Assembly (NCBI RefSeq): GCF_018616375.1
Contig: NZ_JAEQBB010000006.1
Coordinates: 62,001 to 126,000 of the forward strand
Source of the DNA: Exiguobacterium sp. J17977
GTDB taxonomy: Bacteria; Bacillota; Bacilli; Exiguobacteriales; Exiguobacteriaceae
Direction: 5' to 3'
DNA: 64,000 nt
The stretch's first letter is position 1; each line of letters starts with the position of its first letter. Below, in pieces: positions 1 to 6,831 of the stretch. Below the pieces are notes generated by a model. It saw nothing but the letters and a program-made list of their open reading frames with translations, made no database searches and had not been told where the DNA came from. A program made the position numbers and the translations under genes.

Positions 1-974
1 ATGAACTGTGCGGCGCGGTCCTTGATTTGAAGGAGCAACTCGTTGCCGACGCGTGAACCGAACGATTCATTGATAATTTTAAAGCGATCGATATCGAACA
101 AGGCGACGTGCACCAAGCCGTCTCCTAAATCGACGTCCGTCAACACGTGGCCGTACTGACGGAGCCAGCCTTTTTTGTTCAAGAGTCCGGTCAAATCGTT
201 ATGGTACGCCAGGTAATTGACCTCTTGCTCGAGCCGTTTTTTATCCGAGACGTCGAAGCCGAAGGCGGTATACTGCACGACGTCGCCTTCTTCACTCAAA
301 ATCGGGACGACCGTCAAGTTGAGCCAACACATGTTCCGGACATGCCGCTCGGAACGGACAGGCATTTCACCGTTCCATATGCGGTCGGTCGTAAGTGCTT
401 GAAGCACGTCCTCGGCAAGCGGGTGATTCTCAAATGACGGATGGATGAGCTCGAACCAGTTACGACCGATGAATTGATGATCGGGTGCGCCGATTAATCC
501 GCAGAGCAATGGATTGATCTCGGTAATCTCGCCGTAGGCGTTGGTAGCCAGATAGTATGTCGATTTTTCAATCATCGCTTGGAAATGATGAAGCAGATTG
601 AACTGTTCCGTACTGATGAGCGGCCCGAACCCTTTCGGCAGGAACGCAAGGAAGTAGCCCGCATAGTCATTGATGGAGAACGATTGCAAATAGGCAGTCG
701 CATAGACGACTGATCCGTTTTTATGTTTGAACGGCGTCATCGCCGTCGTCGAGAACGGATATTGAAGGAGCATCGGTGACCAGGATTCGAGCGCATCCTG
801 TAAGTGTTGGACAACAGGGAGTGGATGGTGAAGCACTTCGTCCCGTTCCCATCCGAACAGCGTTTCCGCATATTCGTTCCACAGCAGGACGTTGCCATCG
901 AGATTGATGTAACAGCATGGGACAGATAAAGCATCGATAAACTCGTCAATCGGCAAATCACGCAATGAAGCCAC
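1..974 (-). CDS. PAS-PAS-GGDEF diguanylate cyclase-type protein (partial, C-terminus off the left edge)
   Basis: The reverse strand is open from a GTG at 974 to the window edge (324 codons). The GTG is preceded by GGAGG with a 7-base gap. Two PAS-like domains are readable (about residues 5-110 and 125-235; the first contains NLDGNVLLWNEYAETLFGW, the second NAYGEITEINPL). They are followed by the opening of a GGDEF domain (DLTGLLNKKG, then FDIDRFKIINESFG). The GGDEF signature itself lies outside the window, so whether the cyclase is active cannot be judged. No membrane segment is visible, which suggests a cytoplasmic sensor acting in cyclic-di-GMP signalling. A second c-di-GMP protein lies at 8943-11546. 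Confidence 0.85.
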   Translation of the reverse strand, partial: MASLRDLPIDEFIDALSVPCCYINLDGNVLLWNEYAETLFGWERDEVLHHPLPVVQHLQDALESWSPMLLQYPFSTTAMTPFKHKNGSVVYATAYLQSFSINDYAGYFLAFLPKGFGPLISTEQFNLLHHFQAMIEKSTYYLATNAYGEITEINPLLCGLIGAPDHQFIGRNWFELIHPSFENHPLAEDVLQALTTDRIWNGEMPVRSERHVRNMCWLNLTVVPILSEEGDVVQYTAFGFDVSDKKRLEQEVNYLAYHNDLTGLLNKKGWLRQYGHVLTDVDLGDGLVHVALFDIDRFKIINESFGSRVGNELLLQIKDRAAQF

Positions 975-1062
975 ATCGTTTCCTCCAATCTACATCAAAT
1001 GAATCATATTCTACGTTCAGTGTACCTTATTTTGCCAAACCGAGGAATGGGCAAGTTGGTCG

Positions 1063-1092
1063 TTGTCAAAAGAAAGACGGTCATCATATACT
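1063..1092 (+). promoter_or_regulatory. Probable promoter of the ornithine aminotransferase gene
   Basis: TTGTCA (1063-1068) and TATACT (1087-1092) are separated by 18 bases, about 40 bases upstream of the rocD start. The match to a housekeeping sigma-A promoter is good. No operator is obvious nearby. Confidence 0.5.
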
Positions 1093-1130
1093 GAAGGTGT
1101 AAGATAGTTTTTTGATAAGGGGGAAATCAA

Positions 1131-2333
1131 ATGTCAAAGACACAAGACGTGATTGAATTGACAGAGAAATTCGGGGCGCACAACTATCATCCACTTCCAA
1201 TCGTCATCTCGGAAGCGAAGGGGATCTGGGTGACAGACCCAGAGGGGAACCGCTACATGGATATGTTGAGCGCGTATTCGGCTGTCAACCAAGGCCATTG
1301 CCATCCGAAAATCATTCAAGCGCTCAAGGACCAAGCCGATAAAATCACGCTGACGTCACGTGCGTTTTACAATGATCAACTCGGTCGTTTCTACAAGAAA
1401 GTGGCAACGCTTACAAACAAAGAGATGGTGTTGCCGATGAACACAGGCGCGGAAGCGGTCGAGACGGCTGTCAAAGCGTCGCGTCGTTGGGCGTATGAAG
1501 TGAAACAAATTCCAGGTCAGGCGGAAATCATCGTCTGTTCGGGCAACTTCCACGGCCGGACGATGGCGGCGGTATCGATGTCGACGGAAGCGGAATATCA
1601 ACGTGGATTCGGGCCATTACTGCCAGGATTCAAAGTCGTGCCGTACGGCGACATCGATGCGTTCGAGGCGGCCATCACTGAAAATACAGCGGCGTTCATC
1701 GTCGAACCGATTCAAGGTGAGGCCGGAATCATCATCCCACCGGCTGGGTACTTGAAACGAGCCAGTGAACTGTGCGAGCAGCATAACGTGTTGTTTGTGG
1801 CCGATGAGATTCAATCAGGGCTCGGTCGCTCGGGCAAATGGTTCGCCATCGAATGGGAAGATGTGGAACCGGATATGTATATTCTCGGAAAAGCGCTCGG
1901 GGGCGGCGTGTTCCCGGTATCATGTGTGGCGGCCAATGAGAACGTCTTGAGCGTCTTCAATCCAGGCTCACACGGTTCGACGTTCGGGGGGAACCCGCTC
2001 GCGGCGGCCGTGTCGATTGCCTCGCTCGAAGTGTTGGAAGAAGAGCAGTTGCCACAGCGTTCCCTCGAGCTCGGGACGTATTTCATGGACCGTTTGAAAT
2101 CGATCGACAATCCGCTCATTAAAGATGTGCGCGGTCGCGGTCTGTTCATCGGGATCGAATTGACGGAAGCAGCCCGGCCTTATTGTGAGGCGCTCAAAGA
2201 ACGTGGCTTGCTCTGCAAAGAGACACACGAGACGGTAATTCGATTGGCGCCACCGCTCGTCATCACGAAAGAGGAGCTCGATGAGGCGTTCGAGGCCATC
2301 TCGGCCGTGTTCGCACCAGCAGCTATTTCGTGA
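1131..2333 (+). CDS. rocD: Ornithine--oxo-acid aminotransferase
   Basis: A 400-residue class III PLP aminotransferase of normal family length. It transfers the delta-amino group of ornithine to 2-oxoglutarate, giving glutamate semialdehyde in arginine/ornithine catabolism or proline synthesis. Visible features are the N-terminal GAHNYHPLP region typical of RocD, the PLP phosphate contact [10 protein letters not shown], the FHGRT segment, the VADEIQSG aspartate motif and the Schiff-base lysine in ILGKALGGG (near residue 254). ATG 1131 follows AAGGGGG at good spacing. The gene stands alone between its own promoter and a hairpin terminator. A proline-forming partner, ProC, lies about 16 kb away. 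Confidence 0.95.
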   Translation: MSKTQDVIELTEKFGAHNYHPLPIVISEAKGIWVTDPEGNRYMDMLSAYSAVNQGHCHPKIIQALKDQADKITLTSRAFYNDQLGRFYKKVATLTNKEMVLPMNTGAEAVETAVKASRRWAYEVKQIPGQAEIIVCSGNFHGRTMAAVSMSTEAEYQRGFGPLLPGFKVVPYGDIDAFEAAITENTAAFIVEPIQGEAGIIIPPAGYLKRASELCEQHNVLFVADEIQSGLGRSGKWFAIEWEDVEPDMYILGKALGGGVFPVSCVAANENVLSVFNPGSHGSTFGGNPLAAAVSIASLEVLEEEQLPQRSLELGTYFMDRLKSIDNPLIKDVRGRGLFIGIELTEAARPYCEALKERGLLCKETHETVIRLAPPLVITKEELDEAFEAISAVFAPAAIS

Positions 2334-2366
2334 TCAAGCATCGCTTGGTATAATGATTACAGACGT

Positions 2367-2406
2367 AACACCTGTCTCGCGACGTGCTCGCGGCAGGTGT
2401 TTTTTT
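2367..2406 (+). terminator. Intrinsic terminator between rocD and crcB
   Basis: An 8-bp stem (AACACCTG at 2367-2374 pairing with CAGGTGTT at 2394-2401) is followed by a T run. A TATAAT at 2349-2354 sits just upstream, so the hairpin could alternatively lie in a short crcB leader. It does not resemble the fluoride riboswitch consensus. Confidence 0.6.
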
Positions 2407-2422
2407 GAAGGGAGGCCTGGCG

Positions 2423-2818
2423 ATGCTATATGTATATGTCGGTTTGGCAGGAGCGCTAGGTGCCTTGGCGCGTTATGGGGTCGGGACGGGCATCGAGACG
2501 TTTTGGATCGGTATGTTTCCACTCGGGACGCTGCTCATCAATTTATCGGGCAGCTTTGTACTCGGTTGGCTGACACACTTCCTGTTTCGGTCCGGCCGTC
2601 TCTCGCCTAGCATCGTGACGGCGGTCGGGACAGGGTTCATTGGCTCGTTTACGACATTTTCGACGTTCAGCATAGAGACGATTGAATTGCTAGAGTCCGG
2701 CGCGCTCGGCATGGCCTTGCTCTATGTGACGCTCAGCCTCGTCCTTGGTCTGTTCAGTTCGTGGCTCGGATTTTGGTTAGGTCGGCGTCGGTTCAGGCGG
2801 GAAGGGGTGGCGCGATGA
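2423..2818 (+). CDS. crcB: Fluoride channel subunit CrcB/Fluc (first copy)
   Basis: A 131-residue hydrophobic protein with four membrane segments, matching the CrcB/Fluc family that exports fluoride. Family signatures seen are GALGALARYG near the N-terminus, PLGTLLINLSGSF and GFIGSFTTFSTFS. ATG 2423 is preferred because GGAGG sits 7 bases upstream; an upstream in-frame start at 2384 would fall inside the terminator hairpin. It overlaps the second crcB by ATGA. Paired Fluc genes are common in Bacilli, where the two subunits may assemble as a heterodimer with opposite topologies. Confidence 0.93.
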   Translation: MLYVYVGLAGALGALARYGVGTGIETFWIGMFPLGTLLINLSGSFVLGWLTHFLFRSGRLSPSIVTAVGTGFIGSFTTFSTFSIETIELLESGALGMALLYVTLSLVLGLFSSWLGFWLGRRRFRREGVAR

Positions 2819-3159
2819 CGATTCTCGTCATTATGGTAGGGGCGTTCTTCGGAGCGATGGCACGGTTTGGCATCGGTCAGCTCGTCAAAATATGGACAGC
2901 CTCCACGTTCCCGTGGGCAACGCTGTTCGTCAATGTGAGCGGTTCGTTTCTCCTCGGCTATTTGTATGCGTCGAGTGCCGGACCATCGCTCATGCTCGGG
3001 ATCGGTGTCGGCTTTCTCGGCTCGTTCACGACGTTCTCGACGTTTAAGCTTGAAGTGATGCGATTCGTCGCCAAAGACTGGATTCGCTTCGGGGTGTATT
3101 TGCTTGCGACCTACGTACTCGGTCTGGTTGCGGCCTATCTCGGTTATCACTTGCCATGA
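2815..3159 (+). CDS. crcB: Fluoride channel subunit CrcB/Fluc (second copy)
   Basis: A 114-residue CrcB paralogue carrying GAFFGAMARFGIGQL, PWATLFVNVSGSF and GFLGSFTTFSTFK, with four predicted membrane helices. The ATG at 2815 overlaps the TGA of the first copy (ATGA), so translation is probably coupled. The conserved Asn and the Phe-box region are present in both copies. No fluoride riboswitch is recognisable upstream. Ends in a hairpin terminator. Confidence 0.92.
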   Translation: MTILVIMVGAFFGAMARFGIGQLVKIWTASTFPWATLFVNVSGSFLLGYLYASSAGPSLMLGIGVGFLGSFTTFSTFKLEVMRFVAKDWIRFGVYLLATYVLGLVAAYLGYHLP

Positions 3160-3161
3160 CA

Positions 3162-3195
3162 AATCCCTCGGAACACGTTTCCGAGGGATTGTTTT
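3162..3195 (+). terminator. Terminator of the crcB pair
   Basis: A 10-bp stem, AATCCCTCGG (3162-3171) with CCGAGGGATT (3181-3190), is followed by GTTTTA. It sits between the convergent crcB and zinc-ribbon genes. Confidence 0.8.
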
Positions 3196-3352
3196 ATTCG
3201 CTAAGTTGGAGTTTTTCAGCACAAGATGGGCACGTGTTCTCATAAGACTCGCACTGCTCATCCATCTGCTTCCCACACTCTTGACACGTCTTGTCCGGTA
3301 ACTTCCGATAAAACTCGACGGAAGATTCAAGTCGGCTTGCCCATTCATTCAT
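3194..3352 (-). CDS. Small zinc-ribbon protein, YhfH-like
   Basis: A 52-residue reverse-strand ORF starting at ATG 3352 with AAAGGGGG about 8 bases upstream. It carries CQECG and, 13 residues on, CPSC, a four-cysteine zinc-ribbon pattern, in an otherwise charged sequence. It resembles the YhfH family of short Bacillus proteins of unknown function. The coding reading is supported by the ribosome site, the paired CxxC motifs and the position of the stop next to a terminator. Function unknown. Confidence 0.72.
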   Translation of the reverse strand: MNEWASRLESSVEFYRKLPDKTCQECGKQMDEQCESYENTCPSCAEKLQLSE

Positions 3353-3444
3353 TGTAACTGCCCCCTTTAATTAAGTAACGTAGCTGTTATGTTGTTTTGA
3401 TTGTATTATAACAGTGTCCAATAAGTCAATAATAATATATAACA

Positions 3445-3456
3445 GATTTATAAATC
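3445..3456. promoter_or_regulatory. Palindrome in the cadC promoter region
   Basis: GATTTATAAATC is a perfect 12-bp palindrome just upstream of a -10-like TAGAAT (3466-3471) and the cadC start. It could be an autoregulatory site, but it differs from the clear CadC-type operator at 3936-3959. Confidence 0.3.
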
Positions 3457-3498
3457 AGATTTTGCTAGAATGAGAGTATAGAAAATGAGGTGAGATGG

Positions 3499-3873
3499 AT
3501 GAAGGCACCCCAATGCGAAACGATTGCCATTCAGAACGAGGACGTCGCGGTATTGCAACGAGCGTTGACCGATCTTGATGCGACACGGGTCAGCCGATTG
3601 TTTAAAGCGTTCGCCGATCCGACCCGACTGAAAGTGCTTTACGTGCTCACGCTCGAAGCGGAACTGTGCGTCTGTGACGTGGCGGCCGTGATTCAACATT
3701 CGAATGCCACGGCGTCCCATCACTTACGAACATTGCTTGAGCAAGGGCTCGTCAAATATCGAAAAGAAGGAAAGGTCGTCTATTATTCGCTCGATGACGA
3801 CCACGTCCGGTTGCTCGTCGAGATTGCGATGGCCCACAGTGCCGAGCAAGATGAGACTGCATCAGACACATGA
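3499..3873 (+). CDS. cadC: ArsR/SmtB-family metal sensor, CadC-like repressor
   Basis: A 124-residue winged-helix protein with LFKAFADPTRLKVLYVL, the metal-binding ELCVCDVA loop in the DNA-binding region, and the recognition segment NATASHHLRTLLEQGLVKYRKEG. It also has an N-terminal cysteine (PQCE). This Cys plus CxC set is typical of CadC, which senses Cd/Pb/Zn. ATG 3499 is chosen because AGGTG lies 6 bases upstream; a GTG at 3490 overlaps that site. It precedes the cadA ATPase, separated by its own terminator and an operator, so it likely represses cadA until metal binds. Confidence 0.88.
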   Translation: MKAPQCETIAIQNEDVAVLQRALTDLDATRVSRLFKAFADPTRLKVLYVLTLEAELCVCDVAAVIQHSNATASHHLRTLLEQGLVKYRKEGKVVYYSLDDDHVRLLVEIAMAHSAEQDETASDT

Positions 3874-3874
3874 G

Positions 3875-3902
3875 GTCGACTGGAATTCCAGTCGACTTTT
3901 TT
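3875..3902 (+). terminator. Terminator after cadC
   Basis: A 9-bp perfect stem (GTCGACTGG / CCAGTCGAC, loop AATT) is followed by six Ts. It uncouples cadC from cadA, so cadA must use its own promoter at the operator. Confidence 0.85.
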
Positions 3903-3935
3903 CCGGTTGTAATTGTGAATCAATCGCGTTACGAT

Positions 3936-3959
3936 ATATTCAAATGAACGTTTGAATAT
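3936..3959. promoter_or_regulatory. CadC/SmtB-type operator in front of cadA
   Basis: ATATTCAAA and TTTGAATAT form a 9-6-9 inverted repeat (12-2-12 imperfect dyad), matching the TCAAAT/TTTGA core of CadC and SmtB family operators. It lies immediately upstream of the cadA ribosome site. Its position implies repression by the adjacent CadC. Confidence 0.75.
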
Positions 3960-3975
3960 AAAAGAGGTGAACGAG

Positions 3976-6009
3976 ATGCAACGAGATGTGTTACCCGTCA
4001 AAGGAATCACATGCACGAATTGTGCCGCCAAAATCGAGAAGCGTGTCAGTGAAGAGGATGGTGTCGCTGCTTGTCAAATCGACTTTGCGACGAGTCGAAT
4101 GATGATTGATTGGAACGAGTCAATCGATCACACAGCGACGCTCCGTTCGATTGAGGCAACGATGGGACGGATTGAACCGGGTGCTCATTTTGTGAAAGAC
4201 GAGACGGAAGCGCCGATGTCGAATCGCTTGTTATGGCGGTTCGGGATTGCATTCATATTCCTGCTCATCGGTTTGTATACCGATTCGCTCGTCATGTACG
4301 GGATTGCCTACGCGTTTGCAGGTTATGACGTCTTGTACGCCGCCATACGAAATATTTGGCATCGGGAATGGTTTGATGAAAAATTTTTAATGACGATTGC
4401 GACGGTTGGAGCGATTGCGATTTCGGAGTATCCGGAAGCCGTTGCCGTCATGCTGTTTTATCAACTCGGTGAGTATTTCCAAGCGAAAGCGGTCCACGCT
4501 TCACGCCGGTCGATTCAATCGCTATTGAATTTGAAACCGACCCTCGCACGCGTCCTAGTTGAAGGGCGAGAAGTTGAGCAACGACCTGAGGATGTGGCGG
4601 TCGGCTCCGTCATCATCGTGCGGGCTGGTGAACAAGTGCCAATGGATGGTCAGGTGTTACAAGGGGACAGCTCGCTGGATACGGCTTCGCTGACAGGAGA
4701 GTCATTGCCGCGCCAAGTCGGGCCTGGTGAAGACGTATTGGCCGGCATGATCAATCTCGACGGACGGCTCGAAGTTCGGGTCGAGCGACCGGCAGCAGAG
4801 TCGAGTCTTCAAAAGATGATTGCCCTCGTTGAACAAGCGAGTTTGAATAAGGCGAAGACGGAACAGATGATTACGCGATTGGCCAAAGTGTACACGCCGG
4901 TCGTCGTCATCTTAGCGGCTGCGGTCGCGTTTGTTCCGCCGCTGGTTGTCGGGAATTTGGAGGAGTGGGTGTACCGGGCTTTAATCTTCCTCGTCATTAG
5001 TTGTCCGTGTGCCTTAGTGATCTCAATTCCGCTCGGTTATTTCGGTGGAATCGGTGCGGGCTCGCGCCGTGGCATTTTAGTGAAAGGCGGCGAGTATTTG
5101 GACGTCCTCGCTGAAGTCAAGACGGTCATCTTTGATAAGACCGGCACGCTCACGACGGGGCGGTTTGAAGTGACGGATCTCGTGACGAACGGTGAACTGT
5201 CGACGGACGAGTTGCTCCAACTTGCGGGCCGAGTCGAAATGGCTTCGACGCATCCGCTTGCAAAAGCAATCGTCGAGCAAGCCGGGCCGGTCGTACCGTT
5301 CTCAACAATCCAAGAAGAGCCAGGTTACGGACTGATGGCTGTAGACGGTGAAAACCGCATTTACGTCGGTAGTGCCCGCTATATGAAAAAGTTGAATTTC
5401 TCGGTCCCTGGAGAGACATCGGGGACGGTGGTACATGTCGTGAAAAATGATTGTTGGCTCGGACGAATCGAGTTGAGAGACGAAGTGAAGGTGGATGCGG
5501 AACAGGCGGTTCGTGCGTTGAAACAGTACGGGTATCGGACAGTCATGCTTACGGGTGATCGGCACGAAGTCGCAAATGCCGTCGGTTTGGCGGTTGGCAT
5601 CGATGAGGTGCATAGCGAGTTGCTTCCGCATCAAAAAGTAACGGAGGTCGAGCGGTTGGCGACAACCGGTAAGGTCGCTTTTGTCGGTGACGGCTTGAAT
5701 GATGCGGCTGCACTGGCGCGTGCTGATGTCGGACTCGTGATGGGTGGTGTCGGAAGTGATACTGCGGTCGCTGCAGCTGACCTTGTACTTATGAATGATG
5801 CTCCACACGATGTTGTGGCGGCGATTGATTTGAGCAAACGGACGCGACGAATCGTCTGGCAAAACATCACGTTCGCGTTCGGGATGAAGGCGCTCTTCCT
5901 CTTGCTCGGTGCATTCGGACTCGCCTCGATGTGGGAAGCCGTGTTTGCCGATGTCGGGGTCGCCTTACTCGCCATCGGGAACGCCGCCCGATTGATTCGC
6001 GCTAAATAA
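3976..6009 (+). CDS. cadA: Zn/Cd/Pb-exporting P1B-type ATPase
   Basis: A 677-residue membrane ATPase that pumps divalent soft metals out of the cell. In order: an HMA domain with GITCTNC (residues 10-16), TM helices, TGES (about 241), the membrane metal motif SCPCAL (about 342), the phosphorylation site DKTGTLT (about 386), HP (STHPLA) and GDGLNDAA (about 571). C-terminal MKALF and FADVG supply the Lys and Asp expected in TM7/TM8 of the Zn/Cd/Pb subgroup. ATG 3976 is preferred (AGAGGTGA upstream); the longer TTG start at 3952 lies inside the operator. Regulated by CadC. Confidence 0.93.
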   Translation: MQRDVLPVKGITCTNCAAKIEKRVSEEDGVAACQIDFATSRMMIDWNESIDHTATLRSIEATMGRIEPGAHFVKDETEAPMSNRLLWRFGIAFIFLLIGLYTDSLVMYGIAYAFAGYDVLYAAIRNIWHREWFDEKFLMTIATVGAIAISEYPEAVAVMLFYQLGEYFQAKAVHASRRSIQSLLNLKPTLARVLVEGREVEQRPEDVAVGSVIIVRAGEQVPMDGQVLQGDSSLDTASLTGESLPRQVGPGEDVLAGMINLDGRLEVRVERPAAESSLQKMIALVEQASLNKAKTEQMITRLAKVYTPVVVILAAAVAFVPPLVVGNLEEWVYRALIFLVISCPCALVISIPLGYFGGIGAGSRRGILVKGGEYLDVLAEVKTVIFDKTGTLTTGRFEVTDLVTNGELSTDELLQLAGRVEMASTHPLAKAIVEQAGPVVPFSTIQEEPGYGLMAVDGENRIYVGSARYMKKLNFSVPGETSGTVVHVVKNDCWLGRIELRDEVKVDAEQAVRALKQYGYRTVMLTGDRHEVANAVGLAVGIDEVHSELLPHQKVTEVERLATTGKVAFVGDGLNDAAALARADVGLVMGGVGSDTAVAAADLVLMNDAPHDVVAAIDLSKRTRRIVWQNITFAFGMKALFLLLGAFGLASMWEAVFADVGVALLAIGNAARLIRAK

Positions 6010-6014
6010 AAAAA

Positions 6015-6032
6015 CCTCGAGCAGGCTCGAGG
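6015..6032 (-). terminator. Terminator for the reverse-strand gene at 6045
   Basis: CCTCGAG / CTCGAGG with a 4-base loop has a run of seven As on its left, giving a T run when read on the reverse strand. Confidence 0.65.
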
Positions 6033-6036
6033 TCGG

Positions 6037-6066
6037 GAACCGACTCATTGGGGTCGGTTCTTTTTT
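6037..6066 (+). terminator. Terminator of cadA
   Basis: GAACCGAC (6037-6044) pairs with GTCGGTTC (6053-6060) and is followed by six Ts. Its loop holds the stop codon of the opposing gene, so two opposite terminators are interleaved here. Confidence 0.75.
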
Positions 6067-6665
6067 CGTGTTTTGAAAATCAAAAATAAAATGACGAGGA
6101 TGGCGGCGCTGAGAAGGATGGCGATGGACGTGAGCGCTTGCATCAGCACATCGATTTGATTCTCCGTCGCAATCAATTGTTTGCGGATGTCGTCATACTG
6201 CATCTTTTTTAAGGCACGCAAATCTTCAAGAATCGTCTGACGTTGATCGGTCATCGTTTCAGCGAGGTCAGTCGCAGCTTCGATGTCGCCCCCTTCATAG
6301 AGGACGAGCACTTGATCGGCTCCTTGTTCCCAAATCCCGTCGCGATGGAGCAAATCGAGAAGTGAGCTCGGCGTGCTCGGGTCGTTCGCGATGGACGTTT
6401 TCAATTCTTCTGCTTGCTGGGACATACTGTAATACGATTCTAAAAAGCGCTGGTCTTTATAAGCGAGAAGACCACGGATGGCGTTGGCTCGTTCGATATT
6501 GAAATACATGATTTCCTCGATGGCGTCATACGAGTCGAGACGTTGACTGTGAATCGATTCGACTTGCCGCGTCGTGTCGCGCAGTTGAAACGCGAAACTG
6601 GCAAGGACGAGGATGGATAAGACGGATAACGAGATGAGTACGGTCAGCCATTTTCGTTGGGACAT
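6045..6665 (-). CDS. Orphan four-helix-bundle membrane sensor-like protein
   Basis: A 206-residue protein with an N-terminal membrane helix (about 6-25), a charged all-helical extracytoplasmic region (about 30-170) and a second membrane helix (about 173-195) ending in a short basic tail. This layout matches the 4HB ligand-binding part of chemoreceptors and some kinases, but no HAMP, methyl-accepting or kinase domain follows. The ATG at 6665 is preferred because GGAGG lies 7 bases upstream; the ATG two codons earlier is too close. Function unknown. It may bind a partner in the membrane. Confidence 0.75.
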   Translation of the reverse strand: MSQRKWLTVLISLSVLSILVLASFAFQLRDTTRQVESIHSQRLDSYDAIEEIMYFNIERANAIRGLLAYKDQRFLESYYSMSQQAEELKTSIANDPSTPSSLLDLLHRDGIWEQGADQVLVLYEGGDIEAATDLAETMTDQRQTILEDLRALKKMQYDDIRKQLIATENQIDVLMQALTSIAILLSAAILVILFLIFKTRKKNRPQ

Positions 6666-6779
6666 CGTCATCCCTCCTTCTGTAAACCATCGTACAATAC
6701 TTCATGTTTTCACCGCAAAATATTTTTTTGGAAAAGGAAAAATTCGGGTAAAGGTATAAATATATAGTAATGCGTTTCT

Positions 6780-6793
6780 TGATATCGTTTACA
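6780..6793. promoter_or_regulatory. cre-like CcpA site before the GH13 gene
   Basis: TGATATCGTTTACA matches the catabolite-responsive element consensus TGWAANCGNTNWCA at all but one position. It overlaps a TACAAT -10-like hexamer (6790-6795), a position that would give glucose repression. Confidence 0.5.
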
Positions 6794-6831
6794 ATGATAG
6801 AGGAACGATTTTATTCATAAGGAGAATACAC

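Noticed and set aside
2341-2423. Possible fluoride riboswitch before crcB
   Set aside because: The leader has only a simple terminator-like hairpin; the conserved pseudoknot sequences of the crcB motif are not seen.
2722-3348. 208-codon reverse ORF covering crcB2 and the zinc-ribbon region
   Set aside because: Contradicts the crcB reading and a different, better-supported frame (CxxC protein) on the same strand.
5302-5862. 186-codon reverse ORF inside cadA
   Set aside because: Antisense to conserved P-type ATPase motifs; no promoter or ribosome site.
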